The position numbers were made by a program, and so were the translations under genes. From assembly GCA_910579585.1 (NCBI GenBank), contig CAJTVA010000010.1, forward strand, positions 1 to 36,258: DNA of 36,258 bases. The letters are read 5' to 3'. Source of the stretch: an uncultured Christensenella sp. GTDB taxonomy: Bacteria; Bacillota; Clostridia; Christensenellales; Borkfalkiaceae. The notes beneath the pieces are model-generated. The model searched no databases. It was not told where the DNA came from and worked only from the letters and a program-made list of their open reading frames with translations. Shown here in pieces: positions 21,386 through 29,032 of this stretch. Numbering within the stretch: position 1 is the first letter of the stretch; the number at the start of each line of letters is the position of its first letter.

Positions 21386-23392
21386 ATGAAACTGACGACG
21401 ATAAAGTACGTTTCCGAAAAGCGGGAAAAGGACTTCAACAAACTCAATATCTATACTCTAGAAGAACTCGTTCGGCACTTCCCGCGCGATTATCTCGACC
21501 TGCGTCGAGTAACTATGTTGAAAGACGCGTACCATAACGACGTCATACTCACCACTTGCGAGGTGCTGAAAGTAGAGGTCAACCATTACGCGCGCCGTCC
21601 GTTCGTCAAAGCGCTGTGTCAGCAGGGCGGGTATATGTTTACGGCGATTTGGTTCAACCAGCCCTACGTCGCCCAGAAGCTCACTAATGCGGAGTACCTT
21701 TTCTACGGCAGAGTAACCAATAAATACGGTTTGGGCTGTCAGATGACCAACCCGTCGTTTGAGCGCGCGGATAAAAACTTCGCCCTGAAAGGGCTTGTGC
21801 CCGTCTATTCCCTTTCGGGCGGTTTAACGCAGGGGGTGGTCAGAACAGCCGTTCGCCAAGCTCTTAGAAAAGTGCCATATTTAAGCCATATTCCGGCACC
21901 TTTGATAAAAAAATACAACCTTACGCCCCTTTCGGAAGCCTACTTCAAAGTTCATTGCCCCGAAACTTCGGACGACGTAAAATCGGGTTCCGAGCGTATC
22001 GCTTTGGAAGAGTATTTCCTGCTGATTTCTGCGTTCAAAGTCATAAAAGGCGGTCGCGACGACGTTCGTTTGCGTCGCTATTCCGTTGCGGAAGAGGCCG
22101 TCAAAAGCTTTATTTCACGCTTTCCGTTCGAGTTTACCGAGGGGCAGAAATCGGCGGTTAAGAATATTTTTTCCGCCGTCCGTTCGCCGCATAAAATGAA
22201 TATGCTTTTGCAGGGCGACGTCGGCAGCGGCAAGACCGCAGTTGCGTTAGTCGGCATATATATGGGGGTCAAATCGGGTTTTCAAGCCGCAATGATAGCC
22301 CCTACAGAGGTCCTGGCCCGCCAGAACGCGGCGCTATTGGAAAGATATTTTCCCGAATATAATGTAAAGACTTTAACGGGCTCGACTCCCGCCGCCGAGA
22401 AAAAAGAGATTAAGAAAGGGCTGTCAAGCGGTGAGGTTGATATCGTCTGCGGTACGCATGCGGTAATTCAGAACGACGTTATTTTCAAAAACCTTGCTTT
22501 CGTCGTCTGCGACGAACAGCACCGTTTCGGGGTTGCACAGCGCTCGTCGCTCGTCGAAAAGGGCGAGGGTTGCGACGTTTTGGTAATGTCCGCAACGCCC
22601 ATTCCGCGCACGCTTTCTCTTATCTTTTACGGCGATTTGGACGTCACCACAATCAAAGATAAACCGCGTTCGCGGCAGGATATATCCACGTCAATTATTC
22701 CCGAACGCAAATACGGCGATATGCTTAAATACGTTTCAGAACAGGCAAGACAGGGCAATCAGACATACTTCGTCTGCCCCAAGATAGAGGGCGACGACGA
22801 GGGTACCGTTATGTCCGTAACCGAGCTGTACGACGAGTTGAAACAAAAGATGCCGTCCGTCCGCCTTGCCCTCTTGCACGGCAAAATGAAAGATAAGGAA
22901 AAGAACGCGGTAATGTCGGCTTTCAAGGCAAAGGAGTACGACTGCCTTGTTTCGACCACGGTCATCGAGGTCGGGGTGGATGTTCCCGACGCAACCACGA
23001 TGATAATTTATAACGCAGAGCGCTTCGGGCTTTCCCAGCTTCACCAGCTTCGCGGCCGCGTCGGCAGAGGCGATAAAAAAAGCTATTGCTTCCTTTTAAT
23101 GGGCACCGATTCGGAAGAAGCGCGCGAGCGGCTTTCTGTCATCAAGAACTGCGCAGACGGCTTCGAAATAGCCGAAGCCGATTTGAAGATGCGCGGCGGC
23201 GGCGACTTTATGGGCACCCGCCAAAGCGGCAGAATGCTCAGCGAGATAAAAAATCTGCGTTTCCCAGTCGAAACGGTATTCACAGCAAAAAAACTTTCCG
23301 ACGAAGCGTTTGACGGCGCATTCGACGTCCGCGACCTGACCCGCATCGCCGCCGAAAAGTACAAGTCGCTCGCAGGCGTAACGCTCAATTAA
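21386..23392 (+). CDS. recG: ATP-dependent DNA helicase RecG
   Basis: 668 residues. RecG drives branch migration and fork reversal. The N-terminal wedge/OB region (about 1-200) is followed by a helicase core: Walker A LLQGDVGSGKTAVAL, DEQHRFGV (motif II), VMSATPIPRT (motif III) and QLHQLRGRVGRG (motif VI). The C-terminal TRG region ends in RIAAEKYKSLA. Length fits the family. ATG 21386 lacks a good Shine-Dalgarno and follows two competing hairpins. Gene order fakA-recG is conserved in Firmicutes. Confidence 0.96.
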   Translation: MKLTTIKYVSEKREKDFNKLNIYTLEELVRHFPRDYLDLRRVTMLKDAYHNDVILTTCEVLKVEVNHYARRPFVKALCQQGGYMFTAIWFNQPYVAQKLTNAEYLFYGRVTNKYGLGCQMTNPSFERADKNFALKGLVPVYSLSGGLTQGVVRTAVRQALRKVPYLSHIPAPLIKKYNLTPLSEAYFKVHCPETSDDVKSGSERIALEEYFLLISAFKVIKGGRDDVRLRRYSVAEEAVKSFISRFPFEFTEGQKSAVKNIFSAVRSPHKMNMLLQGDVGSGKTAVALVGIYMGVKSGFQAAMIAPTEVLARQNAALLERYFPEYNVKTLTGSTPAAEKKEIKKGLSSGEVDIVCGTHAVIQNDVIFKNLAFVVCDEQHRFGVAQRSSLVEKGEGCDVLVMSATPIPRTLSLIFYGDLDVTTIKDKPRSRQDISTSIIPERKYGDMLKYVSEQARQGNQTYFVCPKIEGDDEGTVMSVTELYDELKQKMPSVRLALLHGKMKDKEKNAVMSAFKAKEYDCLVSTTVIEVGVDVPDATTMIIYNAERFGLSQLHQLRGRVGRGDKKSYCFLLMGTDSEEARERLSVIKNCADGFEIAEADLKMRGGGDFMGTRQSGRMLSEIKNLRFPVETVFTAKKLSDEAFDGAFDVRDLTRIAAEKYKSLAGVTLN

Positions 23393-23423
23393 CGCGAACT
23401 TTGCAAAAACCGATAAAATTTAA

Positions 23424-23452
23424 TTGACAACTAAGTAAATATTTGTTAAAAT
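23424..23452 (+). promoter_or_regulatory. str operon promoter
   Basis: TTGACA (23424-23429), 17-bp spacer, TAAAAT (23447-23452); +1 near 23459. Confidence 0.8.
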
Positions 23453-23458
23453 TGCTTT

Positions 23459-23921
23459 CGCACGTTTACTATGGGCAACTGTTTTAAACGCGGCGCAAGC
23501 AATTTTTGCTTTATCAATATTATATATTGCCGATAATGTTTTTATAATAACATTTTGCGCAAGCAAAAACGGCGCTTTTTGCTTAGCGTCTCGTCGGCTG
23601 TAAGGACAACAGCCGCCTCGGGCACCGCAAACGCCTCAATGCGTTTGCTCCTCTCTGCCTTGCAAAACAGTGGGTGTCCACTGTTTTGAGAAGTCAAGGC
23701 TCGTCCCAATTTGTGGCTTTGCCCCCCCTCAGTGGGGTAAAGTGTCGCAATTATATGTGTGTGTGCCGTAACAAATTGCGGCACGAGGGGCAACGCCCCT
23801 GAAAATCACAAAAAATCGCAGGCGCAGTATAGCCGAGATTTTTGTGAACTCGCTTTTGGCTCCTCCGCTTTTAAGGGTATGCGGAAGAGGTGAAATATTC
23901 AAAAAAACAAGGAGGTAAAAA
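23459..23921 (+). ncRNA. Highly structured long leader of the str operon
   Basis: About 460 nt lie between the promoter and rpsL. Successive hairpins: GCAAAAA/TTTTTGC (23563-23582), CGGCTGT/ACAGCCG (23595-23615), GCAAACGC/GCGTTTGC (23627-23648), GCCTTG/CAAGGC enclosing AAAACAGTGG/CCACTGTTTT (23657-23700), GTGCCG/CGGCAC (23763-23784), AGGGGC/GCCCCT (23786-23800) and TCACAAAAA/TTTTTGTGA (23807-23847). I see no coding frame with a ribosome binding site. Either a regulatory leader or an inserted repeat region. Confidence 0.5.
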
Positions 23922-24296
23922 ATGCCTACAATCAACCAGCTTATAAGAAATGGCAGAGAAAAGCAGGTCTACAAGTCGAAATCGCCCATATTGGACAACT
24001 GTCCTCAAAAGCGCGGCGTATGCCTTTCGGTAACGACTACGACCCCCAAAAAGCCTAACTCTGCAATAAGAAAGATTGCAAGGGTACGTCTTACGAACAA
24101 GCAGGAAGGTACGGTCTACATCCCCGGCGAAGGTCACAACCTTCAGGAGCACTCTTCCGTATTAATCCGCGGCGGCCGTGTAAAGGACTTGCCCGGCGTT
24201 CGTTATCACATTATCCGCGGCGCTCTCGATACGGCAGGCGTATCAAAGAGAATGCAGGCGCGTTCGCGTTACGGCGCAAAACGCCCCAAGAAATAA
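23922..24296 (+). CDS. rpsL: 30S ribosomal protein S12
   Basis: 124 residues, bacterial uS12. Decoding-centre motifs are present: TTTPKKPNSAIRKIARVRLT with the conserved lysines at streptomycin-resistance positions unaltered (TPKKPNS and RGGRVKDLPGVRYH). This is the sensitive-type sequence at both hot spots. AAGGAGGTAAAAA precedes the ATG. First gene of the str operon; 319 nt separate it from rpsG, unusually long, and this gap holds a structured element. Confidence 0.98.
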   Translation: MPTINQLIRNGREKQVYKSKSPILDNCPQKRGVCLSVTTTTPKKPNSAIRKIARVRLTNKQEGTVYIPGEGHNLQEHSSVLIRGGRVKDLPGVRYHIIRGALDTAGVSKRMQARSRYGAKRPKK

Positions 24297-24465
24297 GATT
24301 TAATTAAAACCTAAACGCAACTTAAAGTTGCCCCTACTTGTTTTACGGACGTTTCACCCTTACCGTTATAAAAGTAGGCAGTATTTGCGGTGCACCCCGC
24401 AGAGAAGGTATGCTACCTTGACAAAATCAAGGCAAGTATTAGCTTATTTAAGGTAAACCCTTAAA
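24297..24465 (+). other. Noncoding gap segment between rpsL and element E
   Basis: No open frame with a ribosome binding site. Several short inverted repeats are visible (for example CAACTTAAAGTTG at 24318-24330, GCGGTGCACCCCGC near 24387-24400, and CCTTGACAAAATCAAGG at 24416-24432). In E. coli the rpsL-rpsG spacer binds S7 for feedback; I do not see that specific structure here. Confidence 0.4.
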
Positions 24466-24589
24466 AAAAACCGTTTATATACTTCGCAATACTTCGGCAA
24501 GCTCCGAATTTTTTCGGGTCACGTACATAGAGTACGCTTCCCTAAAAAATTTCTGCTTTCCTTGTCTTGCTTGCAACTTAACGGTTTTT
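24466..24589 (+). repeat. Intergenic structured element, copy E (rpsL/rpsG)
   Basis: Closing stem AAAAACCGTT (24466-24475) with AACGGTTTTT (24580-24589), 10 bp perfect. Inside: GAATTTTTT pairs with AAAAAATTTC, GGG with CCC, and the core is CGTAC-ATAGA-GTACG. Tail CTTTCCTTGTCTTGCTTGCA (24556-24575). This is the best-formed copy. Confidence 0.75.
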
Positions 24590-24615
24590 ACAAAATTTTT
24601 TAGGAGGATAACATT

Positions 24616-25086
24616 ATGCCCAGAAGAGGCGGCGTTCCCAAGAGGGACGTATTACCCGACCCCGTATATCATTCCAAGGTTGTAACGAAACTCGTCAACC
24701 AGATAATGTACGACGGCAAGCGCGGAACGGCACAGAACATCGTTTACGACGCTTTCAATATTATGAGTGAAAAACTCGGCAAAGACGCAATGGAAATTTT
24801 CGAGCAGGCAATGAACAACATTATGCCCGTGCTGGAAGTAAAGGCAAGGCGCGTCGGCGGTGCGAACTATCAGGTTCCCATCGAAATCAGACCCGAAAGA
24901 CGCCAGACGCTTGCAATCCGTTGGCTCGTCATCGCAACAAGGAAGAGAAGCGAGCGCGAAATGAGCGCAAAGCTTGCGGCGGAACTTATGGACGCCTACA
25001 ACAACGCAGGCGGCGCGGTTAAGAAAAAGGAAGACACGCACAGAATGGCGGAAGCGAACAAGGCGTTCGCGCACTTCCGTTTCTAA
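24616..25086 (+). CDS. rpsG: 30S ribosomal protein S7
   Basis: 156 residues, full-length bacterial uS7: MPRRGGVPKRDVLPDPVYHS at the start, then the hairpin segment RVGGANYQVPIEIRPERR and the C-terminal HRMAEANKAFAHFRF. S7 nucleates assembly of the 30S head. TTTTAGGAGGATAACATT precedes ATG 24616. fusA follows after 13 bp. Confidence 0.98.
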   Translation: MPRRGGVPKRDVLPDPVYHSKVVTKLVNQIMYDGKRGTAQNIVYDAFNIMSEKLGKDAMEIFEQAMNNIMPVLEVKARRVGGANYQVPIEIRPERRQTLAIRWLVIATRKRSEREMSAKLAAELMDAYNNAGGAVKKKEDTHRMAEANKAFAHFRF

Positions 25087-25099
25087 TCAGAGGTAAATT

Positions 25100-27205
25100 A
25101 TGGCAAGAGAATACGACTTATTGCATACCAGAAACATCGGTATTATGGCGCATATCGACGCAGGTAAAACGACCACTACCGAGCGTATTCTGTACTACAC
25201 CGGTATAAACCATAAAATCGGCGAAACTCACGACGGTACCGCAACGATGGACTGGATGGTACAGGAGCAGGAGCGCGGAATTACCATAACTTCCGCTGCA
25301 ACCACCTGTCATTGGACCAGAACGGGCGCTACCAAGAAAGACGAGTGCCGCATAAACATCATCGACACACCGGGGCACGTTGACTTCACCGTAGAGGTTG
25401 AAAGGTCTTTGCGCGTCCTTGACGGCGCTGTCGCAACGTTCTGCGCGAAAGGCGGCGTTGAACCCCAGTCAGAAACAGTATGGCGTCAGGCGGACAAGTA
25501 CAAGGTTCCCCGTATCGCGTACGTTAACAAAATGGACATCAACGGCGCAAACTTCCAGCGCGCCGTAGATATGATGCGCGAACGGTTACAGGCTAACCCC
25601 GTACCCATCGAGCTTCCCATCGGCAAAGAAGACACTTTCCGCGGTATAGTAGACCTCATCGAAATGAACGCGGAAATCTACGACAGCGACGACGGCAAAC
25701 AGTACCATAGGGACGAAATCCCCGCAGACTTAAAGGACGCGGCTGAAGAAGCGCATATGGCTGTTATGGAAGCGGCGGCAGAGGGCGACGACGAACTTAT
25801 GGAAAAGTTCCTCGAAACTATGGAGCTCACCCCCGACGAGATTCGTAAAGGTCTCAGAAAGGCGACCATAGATATGAAGTGTACCCCCGTCCTTTGCGGT
25901 TCATCGTATAAGAACAAGGGCGTACAGATGCTTTTGGACGCAGTTATCGACTTCCTTCCTTCCCCCGTAGACGTAGCTCACGTCAAGGGCGTTAACCCCG
26001 ACTCGGGCGCGGAAGAAGAAAGACAGACTTCCGACGAAGCACCTTTCGCAGGTCTTGCGTTCAAAATTGCAACCGACCCGTTCGTCGGCAGACTTGCATA
26101 TTTCAGAGCGTACTCGGGCGTACTCGAATCGGGTTCGTACGTGTACAACTCGACGAAAGGCAAAAAAGAGCGCGTAGGTCGTTTGGTTCAGATGCACGCG
26201 AATACGCGTACCGAAATTCCTAAGGTTTACTCGGGCGACATCTGCGCAATCGTCGGTTTAAAAGACACCACCACGGGCGACACCCTCTGCGACGAAAAGC
26301 ACCCTATAGTCCTCGAACAGATGACGTTCTCCGACCCCGTTATCCAGCTCTCTATCGAGCCCAAGACCAAAGCGGGACAGGAAAAGATGACTATGGCGCT
26401 TGTCAAGCTCGCCGAAGAGGACCCCACGTTCAAAACCTACACCGACCAGGAAACGGGCCAGACCATTATCGCAGGTATGGGCGAGTTGCACCTCGACATT
26501 ATCGTAGACAGACTTCTTCGCGAGTTCAAAGTCGAAGCTAACGTCGGCGCACCGCAGGTTGCATACCGCGAAACTATCCGTCAGGCAGTCGACTGCGAAG
26601 GTATGTATAAGCGCCAGTCGGGCGGTAAAGGTCAGTACGGTCACTGTAAGCTTCATATGATACCCGGCGAACCCGGTTCGGGCTACGTGTTCGAAGACTT
26701 GACGGTCGGCGGCTCCATTCCCAAGGAATATATCCCCGCAATCGATAAAGGTATCCGCGGCGCGGCTAAAAACGGCTTCCTTGCAGGTTACGAGGTTGTG
26801 GACTTCAAAATTCAGGTCTACGACGGAAGCTACCACGAAGTCGACTCTTCGGAAATGGCTTTCCAGATTGCAGGCTCTATGGGCTTTAAAGACGGTATGG
26901 CAAAGGCAAAGGCAGTGCTTCTTGAACCCATAATGAAAGTCGAAGTTATCACTCCCGACGACTATTTTGGCGATATAATGGGTAACGTCACCGCACGTCG
27001 CGGCACGATTGTTTCGACCGACGACAGAGCGGGCGCAAAGGTGGTAGACGCCGAAGTTCCCCTTTCGGAAATGTTCGGTTACGCAACCGACCTCCGTTCG
27101 AGAACTCAGGGCCGCGGACAGTTCACAATGCAGTTCGACCATTACGCGGAAGTGCCCAAGTCTGTTGCAGAAAAAGTAATAGGTGAAAGGTCCAAAAAAG
27201 CGTAA
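25100..27205 (+). CDS. fusA: Translation elongation factor G
   Basis: 701 residues, GTPase that drives ribosomal translocation. G1 AHIDAGKTT, G2 region RGITITSAAT, G3 DTPGH and G4 NKMD are all present, followed by domains II-V (for example the domain IV loop GSYHEVDSSEMAF). CAGAGGTAAATT precedes the ATG. The 3' end is notable: a diverged copy of its last 16 codons (KSVAEKVIGER plus four further codons and a stop) appears 128 bp downstream at 27286-27333, as the result of a local tandem duplication. The gene itself is intact and of normal length. Confidence 0.98.
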   Translation: MAREYDLLHTRNIGIMAHIDAGKTTTTERILYYTGINHKIGETHDGTATMDWMVQEQERGITITSAATTCHWTRTGATKKDECRINIIDTPGHVDFTVEVERSLRVLDGAVATFCAKGGVEPQSETVWRQADKYKVPRIAYVNKMDINGANFQRAVDMMRERLQANPVPIELPIGKEDTFRGIVDLIEMNAEIYDSDDGKQYHRDEIPADLKDAAEEAHMAVMEAAAEGDDELMEKFLETMELTPDEIRKGLRKATIDMKCTPVLCGSSYKNKGVQMLLDAVIDFLPSPVDVAHVKGVNPDSGAEEERQTSDEAPFAGLAFKIATDPFVGRLAYFRAYSGVLESGSYVYNSTKGKKERVGRLVQMHANTRTEIPKVYSGDICAIVGLKDTTTGDTLCDEKHPIVLEQMTFSDPVIQLSIEPKTKAGQEKMTMALVKLAEEDPTFKTYTDQETGQTIIAGMGELHLDIIVDRLLREFKVEANVGAPQVAYRETIRQAVDCEGMYKRQSGGKGQYGHCKLHMIPGEPGSGYVFEDLTVGGSIPKEYIPAIDKGIRGAAKNGFLAGYEVVDFKIQVYDGSYHEVDSSEMAFQIAGSMGFKDGMAKAKAVLLEPIMKVEVITPDDYFGDIMGNVTARRGTIVSTDDRAGAKVVDAEVPLSEMFGYATDLRSRTQGRGQFTMQFDHYAEVPKSVAEKVIGERSKKA

Positions 27206-27285
27206 CGCTTTTTCTGCAATTGAAAAAAATCAGTTAAGCGTAATGCCTTGTTGCGCATAGCGCGACAAACCACAAAATTTTTTTC
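27206..27285 (+). repeat. Remnant head of a structured element between the fusA stop and its duplicated tail
   Basis: The segment GCGTAATGCCTTGTTGCGC resembles the head of copy F (GCATAACTTTGTTGCGC), and it ends in ATTTTTTTC, where intact copies continue to the GGTCA core. Here the duplicated fusA tail begins instead. It looks like the left half of an element cut by a duplication junction. Confidence 0.5.
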
Positions 27286-27333
27286 AAGTCTGTTGCGGAA
27301 AAAGTAATAGGCGAGCGCGCTAAGAAGAACTAA
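27286..27333 (+). pseudogene. Duplicated 3' tail of fusA
   Basis: Sixteen codons including a stop (KSVAEKVIGERAKKN*) that match the end of fusA (KSVAEKVIGERSKKA*, 27158-27205). The first 30 nt are nearly identical (differences at two third positions). No start or ribosome binding site, so it is not a gene. Confidence 0.8.
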
Positions 27334-27473
27334 AACGCATATATGTGTAGCATAACTTTGTTGCGCTTTGTGCCGCCTTGGTCGTTTACCCAAAGTAAAC
27401 TCCCTGCGGTAAGGCTAGCGCTTTCGGTGCGACGCTACTCGCGCGTCTTGTTCTGCTCGCATCTCTGCATTTT
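27332..27473 (+). repeat. Intergenic structured element, copy F (fusA/tuf)
   Basis: Closing stem AAAAcGCA (27332-27339, over the stop of the duplicated fusA tail) with TGCaTTTT (27466-27473), one mismatch. Outer stem CCGC/GCGG (27373-27376, 27406-27409), GG/CC, core TTTAC-CCAAA-GTAAA (27385-27399). An extra hairpin TAGCG/CGCTA follows, then the tail CGCGTCTTGTTCTGCTCGCA with TCTCTGC. Confidence 0.7.
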
Positions 27474-27525
27474 GGATAAGACTGCCATAAATGGCAAAAA
27501 AACTTAAATTTTTCGCGTTTTTTAA

Positions 27526-27554
27526 TTGTCTTTTTAATATTTTTAATATATAAT
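27526..27554 (+). promoter_or_regulatory. tuf promoter
   Basis: TTGTCT (27526-27531), 17-bp spacer, TATAAT (27549-27554); +1 near 27561, giving a leader of about 98 nt with a small hairpin CCGC/GCGG. tuf can thus be transcribed independently of rpsL-rpsG-fusA. Confidence 0.7.
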
Positions 27555-27658
27555 GTAGACAATGCGTAAAAAAACGCGCATAAAGCAGCTAAACACATTG
27601 CAACTTACCGCAAAGCTGCGGAAGAATTTATAAAAATATAATTTTAGGAGAAACAAAA

Positions 27659-28870
27659 ATGGCAAAGGCTAAGTACGACAACAGCAAGCCCCACGTTAAC
27701 ATTGGCACAATCGGCCACGTTGACCACGGCAAGACCACTCTGACCGCAGCTATCACTATGGTAATGGCGTGCAAAGGTCAGGCAGAGAAGATGAAATACG
27801 ACGAGATCGATAAGGCTCCCGAAGAGAAAGCTCGTGGTATAACAATAAACACGGCACACGTAGAGTATCAGACCGATAAGCGTCACTACGCACACGTTGA
27901 CTGCCCGGGACACGCAGACTACGTTAAGAACATGATTACGGGTGCTGCACAGATGGACGGCGCAATCCTCGTCGTTGCGGCAACCGACGGTCCTATGCCC
28001 CAGACCAGAGAGCACATCCTGCTTTCCCGTCAGGTAGGCGTTCCCTACATCGTAGTATTCCTCAACAAGTGCGACCAGATGGACGACCCCGAACTTCTCG
28101 AGCTCGTTGAAATGGAAATTTCCGACACCCTCGAAGCACAGGGCTTCAAGAACTGCCCTATTATCAGAGGTTCGGCTTTGAAAGCGCTTGAAAAGGCTTC
28201 TTCGGGTTGCCCCGATGCAGAAGTTCTTGCAGCTCCCGAATGCCAGTGCATTCTGAAGCTTATGGACACCATCGACAGCTTCATTCCTACGCCTGAAAGA
28301 GATACTGCTAAACCCTTCCTTCTTCCCGTCGAAGACGTATTCACGATTTCCGGTCGTGGTACCGTTGCAACTGGTAGAGTAGAAAGAGGTACCGCACACG
28401 TCGGCGACCCCGCTGAAATCGTTGGTCTTATCGAAAAGCCCGTTTCCACCGTTATTACCGGTCTTGAAATGTTCCACAAGAGCGTTGACGAAGCAATCGC
28501 AGGCTTCAACGTAGGCGCACTTCTCCGCGGTATCGACAGAAAGGGTATCGAGAAAGGTCAGGTTCTTGCTAAACCCGGTTCCGTTAAGACTGCAACCAAG
28601 TTCACCGCACAGGTATACGTTCTTAAAGCAGACGAAGGCGGCCGCCACACTCCTTTCTTCAACCACTACCGTCCTCAGTTCTTCATCAGAACTACCGACG
28701 TTACGGGTTCTATCGAACTTCCCGCAGGCACCGAAATGGTTATGCCCGGCGACAACGTAGAAATCAGCGTTGAACTTATCAAACCCGTAGCGGTAGAAGA
28801 GAAGCTCCGTTTCGCTATCCGTGAAGGCGGCAGAACGGTTGGTTCCGGTACTATCGTTAAGGTTCTTTAA
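27659..28870 (+). CDS. tuf: Translation elongation factor Tu
   Basis: 403 residues. It delivers aminoacyl-tRNA to the ribosome. G1 GHVDHGKTT, effector region RGITINTAHVEYQT, G3 DCPGH, G4 NKCD and G5 GSALK, then beta-barrel domains 2 and 3 with the kirromycin/tRNA surfaces (GGRHTPFFNHYRPQF). TTTTAGGAGAAACAAAA precedes the ATG. A few residues longer than usual through small insertions in domain 1 (around EKASSGCPDAEVLAAPECQC). Confidence 0.98.
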   Translation: MAKAKYDNSKPHVNIGTIGHVDHGKTTLTAAITMVMACKGQAEKMKYDEIDKAPEEKARGITINTAHVEYQTDKRHYAHVDCPGHADYVKNMITGAAQMDGAILVVAATDGPMPQTREHILLSRQVGVPYIVVFLNKCDQMDDPELLELVEMEISDTLEAQGFKNCPIIRGSALKALEKASSGCPDAEVLAAPECQCILKLMDTIDSFIPTPERDTAKPFLLPVEDVFTISGRGTVATGRVERGTAHVGDPAEIVGLIEKPVSTVITGLEMFHKSVDEAIAGFNVGALLRGIDRKGIEKGQVLAKPGSVKTATKFTAQVYVLKADEGGRHTPFFNHYRPQFFIRTTDVTGSIELPAGTEMVMPGDNVEISVELIKPVAVEEKLRFAIREGGRTVGSGTIVKVL

Positions 28871-28935
28871 TTGTTAAAACGCACATAAGCGCCGCATAAC
28901 GGTTTTGCGTTCTGCCCGCTTCTCTGCAATTTAAA
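28866..28935 (+). repeat. Short relative of the structured element after tuf (copy G)
   Basis: TTTAATTG (28866-28873, spanning the tuf stop) pairs with CAATT(t)AAA (28927-28935), enclosing about 55 nt that end in the tail-like CGCTTCTCTGC. The core hairpin is missing, so this is at most a deletion derivative. Confidence 0.4.
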
Positions 28936-28962
28936 TATTTTTAATAATCGATTCGAAACACT

Positions 28963-28999
28963 CAGCCTGCGCGGTTTACGCGCGGCTGTTTTATTTTTT
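28963..28999 (+). terminator. Terminator of the str/tuf unit
   Basis: CAGCC-t-GCGCG (28963-28973) pairs with CGCGC-GGCTG (28979-28988), then TTTTATTTTTT. The T-tract overlaps the -35 of the next promoter. Confidence 0.85.
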
Positions 29000-29026
29000 G
29001 ACAAATTTAAACTGAAGTGCTAAAAT
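28998..29026 (+). promoter_or_regulatory. Promoter giving a leaderless DUF2207 mRNA
   Basis: TTGACA (28998-29003), 17-bp spacer, TAAAAT (29021-29026). Six bases separate the -10 from GTG 29033, so +1 is predicted at the G of the start codon. Confidence 0.7.
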
Positions 29027-29032
29027 CAAACC

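Noticed and set aside
23542..23793. 83-codon minus-strand frame in the str leader
   Set aside because: It runs through several hairpins, has no ribosome binding site and no similarity pattern; the region is better explained as a structured leader or repeat.
26258..27142. Long open frame of 294 codons antisense to fusA
   Set aside because: It mirrors the codon structure of a highly conserved gene, has no ribosome binding site and no recognisable domain.
27644..28666. Open frame of 340 codons antisense to tuf
   Set aside because: A shadow of EF-Tu codon bias; composition is Cys/Phe-rich and not protein-like.
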